Shown one piece after another: positions 1 to 5,328 of a stretch of DNA of 5,328 nt; the stretch's first letter is position 1; every line of letters begins with the position of its first letter. A program made the position numbers and the translations under genes. Below the pieces are notes generated by a model. It did not search any database, was not told where the DNA came from, and worked only from the letters and a program-made list of their open reading frames with translations. The stretch spans positions 1 to 5,328 of the forward strand of contig JAEORM010000013.1 in NCBI GenBank assembly GCA_016840905.1, given 5' to 3'. The DNA comes from Candidatus Gerdarchaeota archaeon (GTDB lineage: Archaea; Asgardarchaeota; Heimdallarchaeia; JABLTI01).

Positions 1-719
1 AGCTTTTTAATGATTAGATATATTTCTTTCTTATTAAGATCCGTTACAAATAATTCTTCCATTCTTTGTCTAAATTCTTTTGTCATTAAATCTGAATCCA
101 AAAAATGGTTTGCTCTAATATTATAACGTAAAGCAATTATTTCAAACAAATCTCTTTTCAAATTTTCAATTTCATTTAATACTCGCCAAAAATTTTCTCG
201 AGATAAAGCAATAATGGCAGTATTAACATAATGCCAACTTCCACTTACATAATATTCAAGTTTTGGTGTTCTATTTTTTTTCTCTAATAATTCCCAGCTT
301 TCTTTCATAATTTTTTCTAATTTGTCTGTTTTATCAAAAGCAATTTTCCAATTTTTCCTTTTTGCAGTAATGTTATTAATATCTTGGAAACCAATATTAA
401 GTTCTAGGAAATCTTCTGTAAAAAATCCTAGTAGTAAACTTACAGAACTGTAATGTTCTTCAAAACTATGAATAATTTCTAGTGAATCAATAATTTTCTT
501 CTTCCAATCTTTGAATATAGTTAGCAAGTCATGTTCTTCAAAAGTTACTATAGCAAGATCTATGTCAGAATATTCATCTTCAAAATTATAGGCTCCTGAA
601 CCAACCTTAATTACTCCAGCAATTCTGGGATCTTCTTTAAGATTATCAATTAAATAATTCAATATTTCCAATCTTCGCTCTGGAGTGAAAATAATGACTT
701 TTAATTTGTTAGATTTCAT
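1..719 (-). CDS. Nucleotidyltransferase-fold protein, aminoglycoside/lincosamide nucleotidyltransferase-like (3' end missing)
   Basis: Reading the minus strand from the ATG at 719-717 gives an open frame of 239 codons that runs off the left edge, so the C-terminus is missing. Residues 38-60 hold the Pol-beta-type nucleotidyltransferase signature: G40-S41-G42, then S51-D52-I53-D54-L55, where D52 and D54 are the expected metal-binding aspartates. The stretch F104-LELNIGF-111 probably supplies the third carboxylate (E106). The following region, including a KRKNWKIAFDK segment, resembles the substrate-side domain of aminoglycoside/lincosamide nucleotidyltransferases; the helical remainder would be the C-terminal domain. 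Such enzymes transfer a nucleotide from an NTP to a small molecule, or sometimes to a protein or RNA. The substrate cannot be deduced here and a resistance role is not implied. The start is firm: an in-frame TAA lies at 747-749 with no ATG, GTG or TTG between. No Shine-Dalgarno sequence sits at normal spacing. The gene is divergent from the membrane protein gene. Confidence 0.82.
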   Translation of the reverse strand, partial: MKSNKLKVIIFTPERRLEILNYLIDNLKEDPRIAGVIKVGSGAYNFEDEYSDIDLAIVTFEEHDLLTIFKDWKKKIIDSLEIIHSFEEHYSSVSLLLGFFTEDFLELNIGFQDINNITAKRKNWKIAFDKTDKLEKIMKESWELLEKKNRTPKLEYYVSGSWHYVNTAIIALSRENFWRVLNEIENLKRDLFEIIALRYNIRANHFLDSDLMTKEFRQRMEELFVTDLNKKEIYLIIKK

Positions 720-770
720 ATTTTCATATTCTAATATTTCCTTAAATTATTTGTCAGATTTCTGAATATT

Positions 771-851
771 CTTTAAGAAAATTGGGCGATATTAGGTAAC
801 ACTTCTGTTTACAATACTCAATAGTATGCTTTCGCCTAAAAATTCTTAAAG
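771..851. repeat. Long imperfect inverted repeat in the divergent intergenic region, with a small internal hairpin
   Basis: The left arm (771-789) begins CTTTAAGAA and ends GGCGA. The reverse complement of the right arm (832-851) likewise begins CTTTAAGAA and ends GGCGA, so 9 plus 5 bases match perfectly around a short A/T-rich interior that differs by one base in length. The 42-base loop holds a second perfect hairpin, ATACT-CAAT-AGTAT at 814-827. A third copy of the GGCGA motif, TTTGGCGATA, lies at 874-883 and differs by one base from TTGGGCGATA at 782-791. The element sits between the start codons of the divergent nucleotidyltransferase and membrane protein genes. It could be an operator region, a small structured RNA or a fossil of a miniature element; the sequence does not decide between these. 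Confidence 0.6.
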
Positions 852-879
852 TGAAATACTATCATTAATAAAGTTTGGC

Positions 880-890
880 GATAAAAATAA
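880..890 (+). promoter_or_regulatory. Possible TATA-like element of the membrane protein gene
   Basis: The A/T tract GATAAAAATAA is centred about 25 bases before the ATG at 910, where an archaeal TATA box would stand if the transcript is leaderless. No Shine-Dalgarno sequence is seen before this ATG, which agrees with a leaderless start. The whole region is A/T-rich, so this is weak evidence. The preceding TTTGGCG overlaps the GGCGA motif repeated in the inverted repeat upstream. Confidence 0.25.
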
Positions 891-909
891 TTTTTCTAGT
901 GAAAAAATA

Positions 910-2721
910 ATGAGTGCGGAAATGAAAGTAAATGACTCTATGAAAAGTCAAGCAAAACGATTTGTGTCTCTTGATTTCGCTCGAGGAATAGCTATTTTTC
1001 TAATGTTATTTCTTCATATAGTACAAAGGACACTTGATATAAATGGATTATTTGCTAAGATTAATGATGTTCCAATAATAAACCTATTAGCACTGGTTCT
1101 GATACCCTTTTTTGGCGGGTTGGCTGGTTTTTTCTTATTGGTTTCAGCTGCAAGTAATATGGTGAGTTTCTATCGTGATTTAGAGAAAGGTAAATCCATT
1201 CGTGGTCTGGTTTTGAAGCAAATTGTTAGTGGTTTCCTATTACTAATATTTGCTTATTTGAATGAAGGGATTATTGGGTATAATGGTATCTTTGGCAGTT
1301 TCTTCTGGAATCTCGATAATCCAGCTGCAACAAATTGGCAATTAATTCTCTATCGTTGGAATTTCTTTGAAACAATTCACACTATCGCTTGGTGTTTGAT
1401 CATCAACGGTTGTGTCCAAGGTTTATTGTCTCTTAAAGAAAATTGGAAGAATACTCGAGATATGATTATTTCCTATATTGCTTTTGCAGTTATTGTTGTT
1501 TGTTTAACTCAACCAATTTGGGATTTAGTTAATTATGTCATTCCTGGTTATCCTTTTGGAACAACACTGCCAAGTGGAAATCCTTTATATCTACCAGAGA
1601 TTGGTACAGATACTTTTTGGCAAGTTTTTCGAGCACCTTTTCTGAATCCATTAGCTGCTCAAATGGAACCAATCTTTCCATATTTAGCTATCTCATTTGT
1701 AGGTAGTATCATTGGTATTGTTATTTCTCAACCTAAGGATAAAGTTTCCAAAAAATTCCCTCGAAATACACTTATTGTTGGAGCTGTTATGTTTGTTGGT
1801 GGATTAATAGGCATCTTTGTTGTTGTTATCAAAGTATTTTCTACTAATTATCCTAATGCTGATGGGTTTGATGCTTTTATTGAACTTTATATGAATTTTC
1901 CAAACCATCGAGCATGGGATCCTGATTTTATACGTCAAATTGGTTCAACAGGAGATTACTTGGTTGTTCCTATGTATGCTTGGTTAGGACAATTCTTTGC
2001 TGTTAATGGTTTTAGTTTGATGCTATTGATGGTTTTATTTAGATTAGTTGAATTTCGTGGAAAAAGTCATTCTTTTGCCAAAAATACTAAAATTATCAGA
2101 CGTTTTGGTACTATCGCTTTCACTAATTATAACAATCAATGGTTTTTCTTTATTCTCTTTTATTTAGTATCATTAGTTATTATGCCTAATCCTTATGATT
2201 TACTTCCTTGGTATGGTGTTGGTTTAGTTTTAATTTTCACTTATGCATTATATATTCTAATTTTATTTGGTTGGGAAAAGATAAAATATATTGGTTCTCT
2301 GGAATGGGTCATTAGAACCATTACGAACAATGTTGTACCAACTAGAAGAAACTCTTTTGATCCCTCTGTCAAATGGTGGCAAAAAGGGCAAATCGATGTT
2401 GAACGAACTTTCTATAAAGCGAATTGGATAGATTTTGTTGAACCTACTGAAAAGAAAAGTGAAATTCCTGAAAGTTCTGATTTAAAACAAAAAGATGAAT
2501 CAAAATTAGCTTTAAAATTATCAATAATAGGACTAGCTTCATTAATTTTCATTTTATTGAATATAGTTTCTTTAGTTATTGCAATTAAAGCAAGAAAAAC
2601 TGAAGGTAAGAATAAACAAAATACAGCTGCATTAACTATCTCGATTACAGGTGTAGTGTTACTCGCTACTTTTCTAATTATCTCATCTATTCTTCCAATT
2701 GGATTGTTAGGCTTATTTTAA
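910..2721 (+). CDS. Polytopic membrane protein, HGSNAT/DUF1624/YeiB(DUF418)-like acyltransferase superfamily, with C-terminal DUF4190-like module
   Basis: This 603-residue integral membrane protein has about ten transmembrane segments in its main domain, roughly at residues 24-40, 57-80, 100-118, 155-172, 186-205, 255-273, 287-309, 352-380, 405-424 and 432-453. The N-terminus has the family hallmark R17...S20-LD-x-x-RG-26 followed by H36 at the end of helix 1, as in DUF1624/heparan-alpha-glucosaminide N-acetyltransferase-like proteins. The region F399-GTIAFTNYNNQW-411 and the later GSLEWVIR (462-469) resemble the ending of YeiB/DUF418 proteins. Known members of the superfamily move acyl groups across or at the membrane onto sugars; the substrate here is unknown. 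After a charged linker (about 480-530), residues 534-559 and 574-602 form two more helices separated by a basic, polar loop, like DUF4190. The start is the first ATG after an in-frame TAA at 847-849; ATGs at codons 5 and 11 are alternatives. It is probably transcribed alone, because a terminator-like hairpin covers its end. Confidence 0.8.
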   Translation: MSAEMKVNDSMKSQAKRFVSLDFARGIAIFLMLFLHIVQRTLDINGLFAKINDVPIINLLALVLIPFFGGLAGFFLLVSAASNMVSFYRDLEKGKSIRGLVLKQIVSGFLLLIFAYLNEGIIGYNGIFGSFFWNLDNPAATNWQLILYRWNFFETIHTIAWCLIINGCVQGLLSLKENWKNTRDMIISYIAFAVIVVCLTQPIWDLVNYVIPGYPFGTTLPSGNPLYLPEIGTDTFWQVFRAPFLNPLAAQMEPIFPYLAISFVGSIIGIVISQPKDKVSKKFPRNTLIVGAVMFVGGLIGIFVVVIKVFSTNYPNADGFDAFIELYMNFPNHRAWDPDFIRQIGSTGDYLVVPMYAWLGQFFAVNGFSLMLLMVLFRLVEFRGKSHSFAKNTKIIRRFGTIAFTNYNNQWFFFILFYLVSLVIMPNPYDLLPWYGVGLVLIFTYALYILILFGWEKIKYIGSLEWVIRTITNNVVPTRRNSFDPSVKWWQKGQIDVERTFYKANWIDFVEPTEKKSEIPESSDLKQKDESKLALKLSIIGLASLIFILLNIVSLVIAIKARKTEGKNKQNTAALTISITGVVLLATFLIISSILPIGLLGLF

Positions 2722-2730
2722 GCCTTTTTT
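2709..2730 (+). terminator. Hairpin plus T-tract terminator overlapping the stop codon
   Basis: AGGCTTA (2709-2715), a TTT loop and TAAGCCT (2719-2725) form a perfect 7-bp stem, followed at once by five further T residues and a second T-run at 2733-2738. The TAA stop of the membrane protein gene is inside the right arm. This has the shape of a bacterial intrinsic terminator. In archaea the T-tract alone would be the main signal. Confidence 0.7.
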
Positions 2731-2760
2731 CATTTTTTCTTATAAATCATTAATTCCTAA

Positions 2761-2776
2761 AAAATATAATATAAAT
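2761..2776 (+). promoter_or_regulatory. TATA box of the S9 peptidase gene
   Basis: The tract AAATATAATATAAA (2762-2775) is a strong TATA-like element preceded by an A-rich stretch that could act as BRE. It lies about 50 bases upstream of the TTG start. Transcription would then begin near 2795 and leave a leader of about 30 bases that includes the Shine-Dalgarno sequence. This implies a promoter separate from the upstream membrane protein gene. Confidence 0.45.
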
Positions 2777-2811
2777 GGAAATCATTTTATTTTTTAATTA
2801 ATTCTATTTCA

Positions 2812-2817
2812 AGAGGT
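2812..2817 (+). promoter_or_regulatory. Shine-Dalgarno sequence that fixes the TTG start of the peptidase
   Basis: AGAGGT ends seven bases before the TTG at 2825. Its GAGGT core is complementary to the conserved CCUCC-containing 3' end of 16S rRNA. It supports the TTG start over the next in-frame ATG, 18 codons downstream, and is the clearest ribosome binding site in the window. Confidence 0.7.
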
Positions 2818-2824
2818 TAATATT

Positions 2825-4594
2825 TTGGTTGAGATTGATGAAGAAGAATTAACTGAAAAATTAGACCCTATTTTATCAATGCCAATTGTTTTTTCAGTGA
2901 TTAGTAATCCAAAAAGAAACGATTTCTTTTATGTTTCTACAGAAAAAAAAGGTGCTCCATACGCTTTTTGGTGGAAAGATGAAAATGATATAAAGCAAAT
3001 AACTGAAGACCCCCATCAGGACATAATCACAATTCATCCTGATAAGCCTTTAATGATAATAAAGAAGGATCTAGGCGGAACAGAAAACTATGATCTATAC
3101 TTATTGGATATTACAGTAAAAGGATCATTGAAGCAAATTACCAAAAATCCAATTGGTAATATTTCAGATGTTTATTGGATTGATGATAGTAATTTGTTGG
3201 TTATTGGTTTTGATAATGAATCTTATTATGTTAAGAGAATCAATTTGGGTGGTCAAATGATTGATATCTACAAAACAGAGGAGCAGATTTTAAATTCAGA
3301 TTATGATCAAGAAAGGAAATTACTTGCTGCTGCTATAGGTAGAAGATTTACAAAAATTGCTGTAATAGATATCGAGTCTTCTAAAATAAAAGAATTGATT
3401 AAATTTAGTAAAGATTCTCTGTGTAGTTTCCCTGCTTTTTCAAAAAAATGTCAACTTGCTTATATGGATGATAGTCAAAAAACATATGATGAAATTTGTA
3501 TTCAAGCAACCATCAATTCTAAGGAAATTAAGCGATTTAAGGTACCGGGATTTGTTGGATTTTGGCCATTTGACAAAGGTGCTATTCAATGGATTGATGA
3601 AGAACAATTAATTGTTTTTGTAGGAAAATATGGTCGTGTATCATTATTCATTTTAGATATCAAAAAAGATACCTGGACTGAAATTGTTCCTGAAGATCTT
3701 TCTGTATCAAACGGTGTTGTAACCAATGATGGGATTGTTTGGGTTGGTAGTTCATTAAAACAACCAAAAATAGTTTATAAATTTAAAGATAATGAAAACA
3801 TCAAACTTTTTGAAATGGGTAAAGAACCAATCAATTTTACAATTGAAAATCATTGGTATGAATCATATGATGGACGAAAAATCCAAGGTTGGCTTGTTAA
3901 AAATCCTGATCCTAAAGCACCATTAGTGATTTATTGCCATGGTGGACCTACTGCAGCAAATATAAATGATTGGGATATTTTCATTATATCTCTCGTTTTA
4001 GCTGGATTCAATGTTTTCGCTCCAAACTTTAGAGGTAGTACAACATTCGGAACAGAATTCAAGGATTTAAATATAGGTGAATTTGGTGGTGGTGATGTAA
4101 AAGATGTCCTATATGGAGCAAAATATATCCAAAAGATATTGGGTTATGAAAAATTACCTTTTGTTTTTGGTGCTTCTCATGGTGGATTTCTAACTTTAAG
4201 AGCATTGACTACTCAACCTGATGATTGGTTGGGTGGAGTAGCATGGGTGCCAATGGCTGATCTAGTAGAAGCCTATGAAATGGCAAACAGTCATTATAGG
4301 TCATTTTTAAGACATTTCTTAAAAGGATCACCTAAGGAACAACCTGAATTATACAAAGAACTTTCACCAATAACCTATGTAGCTAACTTAAAAGCACCTT
4401 TGTTTATTTACCACGGAGCAAATGATTCAAGATGTCCAGCTGTTTCTGTTAGAAGATTTTATGATGAAGCTAAAAAAAGAAATTTACCTATTGAACTAAT
4501 AGTTGCTGGAGATGAAGGACACAAGGCAATTGATGTTGAAGGTTTGATTGGAGTTCTCAAAAAATCAGTAAAGCATCTAATGTCTTTACTATGA
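2825..4594 (+). CDS. S9 prolyl-oligopeptidase-family serine peptidase (acylaminoacyl-peptidase-like)
   Basis: This 589-residue protein, a normal length for the family, has no signal peptide or membrane segment, so it is probably cytosolic. Residues about 20-335 look like the N-terminal beta-propeller that gates the active site, with blade-like strands such as the GGTENYDLYLLD stretch at 84-95. Residues about 340-589 are the alpha/beta-hydrolase domain. The oxyanion-hole motif HGGP is at 372-375, and N401-x-R403-G404-S405 is the conserved post-strand motif. The nucleophile elbow GASHGG (449-454) places S451 as the catalytic serine; D534 (in GAND) and H566 (in DEGH) complete the triad. Such enzymes cleave short peptides, often after proline or at acylated N-termini; the exact specificity is not predictable. 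The start is TTG, supported by a well-placed AGAGGT. It has its own promoter-like sequence and converges on the Fur-family gene. Confidence 0.93.
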   Translation: MVEIDEEELTEKLDPILSMPIVFSVISNPKRNDFFYVSTEKKGAPYAFWWKDENDIKQITEDPHQDIITIHPDKPLMIIKKDLGGTENYDLYLLDITVKGSLKQITKNPIGNISDVYWIDDSNLLVIGFDNESYYVKRINLGGQMIDIYKTEEQILNSDYDQERKLLAAAIGRRFTKIAVIDIESSKIKELIKFSKDSLCSFPAFSKKCQLAYMDDSQKTYDEICIQATINSKEIKRFKVPGFVGFWPFDKGAIQWIDEEQLIVFVGKYGRVSLFILDIKKDTWTEIVPEDLSVSNGVVTNDGIVWVGSSLKQPKIVYKFKDNENIKLFEMGKEPINFTIENHWYESYDGRKIQGWLVKNPDPKAPLVIYCHGGPTAANINDWDIFIISLVLAGFNVFAPNFRGSTTFGTEFKDLNIGEFGGGDVKDVLYGAKYIQKILGYEKLPFVFGASHGGFLTLRALTTQPDDWLGGVAWVPMADLVEAYEMANSHYRSFLRHFLKGSPKEQPELYKELSPITYVANLKAPLFIYHGANDSRCPAVSVRRFYDEAKKRNLPIELIVAGDEGHKAIDVEGLIGVLKKSVKHLMSLL

Positions 4595-4620
4595 TTTTTT
4601 TTATTTTTTTATAAAAAATC
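4595..4620 (+). terminator. T-rich terminator region between convergent genes
   Basis: Immediately after the TGA of the peptidase gene come two T-runs separated by one A (4595-4610). The GATTTTTT at 4593-4600 can pair with AAAAAATC at 4613-4620. The A-run at 4613-4618 is a T-run on the other strand, so the same stretch could also end minus-strand transcripts coming from the regulator gene. Confidence 0.6.
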
Positions 4621-4642
4621 TATTATACATCTTCTTACAACA

Positions 4643-4662
4643 ACCTATTCTTTATAATAGGT
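4643..4662. terminator. Perfect 7-bp hairpin in the convergent intergenic region
   Basis: ACCTATT (4643-4649) and AATAGGT (4656-4662) form a perfect stem around a six-base loop. It lies downstream of both convergent genes, 38 bases past the 3' end of the regulator gene. No T-tract directly follows it on the minus strand; the nearest is about 25 bases further on. It may protect transcript ends or assist bidirectional termination. Confidence 0.4.
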
Positions 4663-4700
4663 ATAGTAATTTAGTTGAAAACATTATTGATAATTTAAAT

Positions 4701-5105
4701 TCAATCTTTTTTATCATATAAAATAACATTTACCAATATTACTTTAGAATTATCATTAAGATTTAATTTTTTAGCAATATCTATGACAAATAAATCATCT
4801 CTTATATCTATTATTGTATTATCATTCTGTTGGATAAGATTAATGTGAGAATCCATATTCATTTCTATTCTTGTCTCACCTTTGAAATTGAATAATCTTA
4901 AAACAGCTAATTTTTCAAGTGTTTGTAAAGTATTATAGAGAGTGGAAAAACTTACCATGGGCATTTTTTCTTTTAATATATCATAAAAGCTATTAAGACT
5001 GAGATGGTCCTGAGCATTTTTAACAAGAATTTGAATAATTTCTCTTCTTTGTGGAGTTGTTTTATATCCACTTTTCTTTAATTTTGTCAATATAATATCT
5101 AACAT
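4701..5105 (-). CDS. Fur/PerR-family transcriptional regulator, cysteine-free
   Basis: This 134-residue protein has the full Fur architecture. The winged helix spans about residues 1-80, with T17-PQRREII-24, H34 after the second helix, and the recognition-helix motif P49...S52-x-STLYNTLQTLEKL (54-66). The dimerisation domain follows (about 81-134). Fur-family proteins are metal-dependent dimeric repressors of iron, zinc or peroxide-stress genes. Aligned by eye with Bacillus PerR (H37, D85, H91, H93, D104), the regulatory-site positions are H34, E81, H87, N89 and D100, so one histidine ligand is asparagine. The CxxC of the structural zinc site is replaced (Q92, D95), and there is no cysteine anywhere. 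The acidic ligand is Glu, as in Fur, rather than the Asp of PerR. No upstream in-frame start exists before a stop at 5187-5189. It is divergent from a Dps-like gene, its likely target, and may also regulate itself. Confidence 0.88.
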   Translation of the reverse strand: MLDIILTKLKKSGYKTTPQRREIIQILVKNAQDHLSLNSFYDILKEKMPMVSFSTLYNTLQTLEKLAVLRLFNFKGETRIEMNMDSHINLIQQNDNTIIDIRDDLFVIDIAKKLNLNDNSKVILVNVILYDKKD

Positions 5106-5182
5106 ACATTCTCTAGGAATTTCTCTTTTAAATAAATTCTGAAAGATATCATTTAATCGACAATTATTTTTAAATAGATTTA

Positions 5183-5198
5183 ATTTCTAAATAGAAAT
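5183..5198. promoter_or_regulatory. Palindromic candidate operator between the Fur-family and Dps-like genes
   Basis: ATTTCTA-AA-TAGAAAT is a perfect 7-2-7 inverted repeat. It stands about 37 bases before the likely start of the Dps-like gene and about 78 bases before the start of the regulator gene. Fur and PerR boxes are A/T-rich inverted repeats of similar size, so this is the natural candidate for the regulator's binding site, able to cover one or both promoters. Its half-site differs from the bacterial PerR box, and binding is inferred from position and symmetry only. Confidence 0.45.
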
Positions 5199-5200
5199 CA

Positions 5201-5208
5201 TTTTAAAT
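5201..5208 (+). promoter_or_regulatory. Possible TATA box of the Dps-like gene
   Basis: TTTTAAAT lies directly after the palindrome and about 30 bases before the ATG at 5236. That spacing suits an archaeal promoter with a very short or absent leader, and no Shine-Dalgarno sequence is present. A repressor on the neighbouring palindrome would block the BRE/TATA region. The A/T background makes the call weak. Confidence 0.3.
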
Positions 5209-5235
5209 TACCGATTTTATTATTAAATGATTACT

Positions 5236-5328
5236 ATGGCAAAAGTTGCTAGAGAAGTTGTTGAAGAAGCAGGAGTAGATGTTGAAAAATTACTACACTT
5301 ACTAGTAAAAAATGCTGCTGCTGAATTA
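5236..5328 (+). CDS. Dps-like (DPSL) ferritin-fold protein, N-terminus only
   Basis: Only the first 31 residues are inside the window; the frame is open to the right edge. They include KVAREVVEEAGVDVEKLL and then LLVKNAAAEL, which resemble the N-terminus and first ferritin helix of archaeal Dps-like proteins. In those, a similar LVK-x-x-AAE segment leads into a TTYYYYTILR-type helix, and the glutamate belongs to the di-iron site; the final E here (residue 30) is the candidate ligand. DPSL proteins form 12-subunit cages that oxidise and store iron using hydrogen peroxide. An in-frame ATG at 5227 would add three residues; 5236 is preferred because it fits the TATA spacing and starts next to the conserved part. 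Divergence from a Fur/PerR-type gene agrees with an iron or peroxide-stress role. The assignment rests on a short segment. Confidence 0.6.
   Translation, partial: MAKVAREVVEEAGVDVEKLLHLLVKNAAAEL

Noticed and set aside
449..727. Alternative start for the nucleotidyltransferase at the minus-strand ATG 727-725
   Set aside because: It is out of frame with the nucleotidyltransferase and meets a TGA within a few codons.
4171..4188. Histidine after the catalytic serine (GASHGG) as an unusual active site
   Set aside because: The residue after the serine varies in S9 enzymes, and the triad and oxyanion motifs are all intact, so nothing abnormal is implied.
910..4594. Membrane protein and peptidase as a two-gene operon
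   Set aside because: They are on the same strand, but a terminator-like hairpin, a 103-base gap, a TATA-like tract and a separate Shine-Dalgarno sequence argue for independent units.
4595..4700. Possible small gene or RNA in the convergent gap
   Set aside because: Only T-rich tracts and one 7-bp hairpin are present; no start, ribosome site or promoter supports a gene.
5103..5109. Upstream minus-strand ATG at 5109-5107 as the regulator start
   Set aside because: It is one base out of register with the Fur frame; the ATG at 5105 is the only in-frame start after the upstream stop.
1..5328. CRISPR array, insertion sequence, tRNA or attachment site
   Set aside because: No regularly spaced repeats, transposase motifs, cloverleaf sequences or flanking direct repeats were found by eye on either strand.

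Overview
This AT-rich window holds five genes, two of them cut by the window edges. There is no CRISPR array, insertion sequence, tRNA or rRNA. The best guess is an archaeon, possibly of the Asgard group. The truncated right-hand protein resembles the archaeal Dps-like (DPSL) ferritin type. Several genes lack a Shine-Dalgarno sequence and have TATA-like tracts about 25 bases upstream, as in leaderless archaeal transcription. The A+T bias and T-rich gene ends also fit. This assignment is inference; no rRNA or ribosomal protein gene is present to confirm it.

Layout, left to right. Positions 1-719 (minus strand, 3' end missing) encode a nucleotidyltransferase of the aminoglycoside/lincosamide nucleotidyltransferase type. 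A divergent intergenic region (720-909) carries a long imperfect inverted repeat. Positions 910-2721 (+) encode a polytopic membrane protein of the HGSNAT/DUF1624/YeiB(DUF418)-like acyltransferase superfamily, with an extra C-terminal two-helix DUF4190-like module. A hairpin plus T-tract overlaps its stop codon. Positions 2825-4594 (+) encode a cytosolic S9 prolyl-oligopeptidase-family serine peptidase with a complete catalytic triad, its own TATA box, a Shine-Dalgarno sequence and a TTG start. It converges on a Fur/PerR-family regulator (4701-5105, minus strand). The terminator-like region between them could serve both genes. To the right of the regulator, and divergent from it, begins a Dps-like ferritin-fold protein, of which only the first 31 residues are visible.

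The most coherent functional unit is the regulator/ferritin-like pair. A Fur/PerR-type metal or peroxide sensor transcribed divergently from an iron-sequestering, peroxide-consuming protein is a classic arrangement, and a 7-2-7 palindrome (5183-5198) lies in their shared promoter region. The regulator is unusual: it has no cysteine at all, so it lacks the structural Zn(Cys)4 site, and one conserved metal-ligand histidine is replaced by asparagine. The nucleotidyltransferase, membrane protein and peptidase look like independent single-gene transcription units with no obvious link to that pair.
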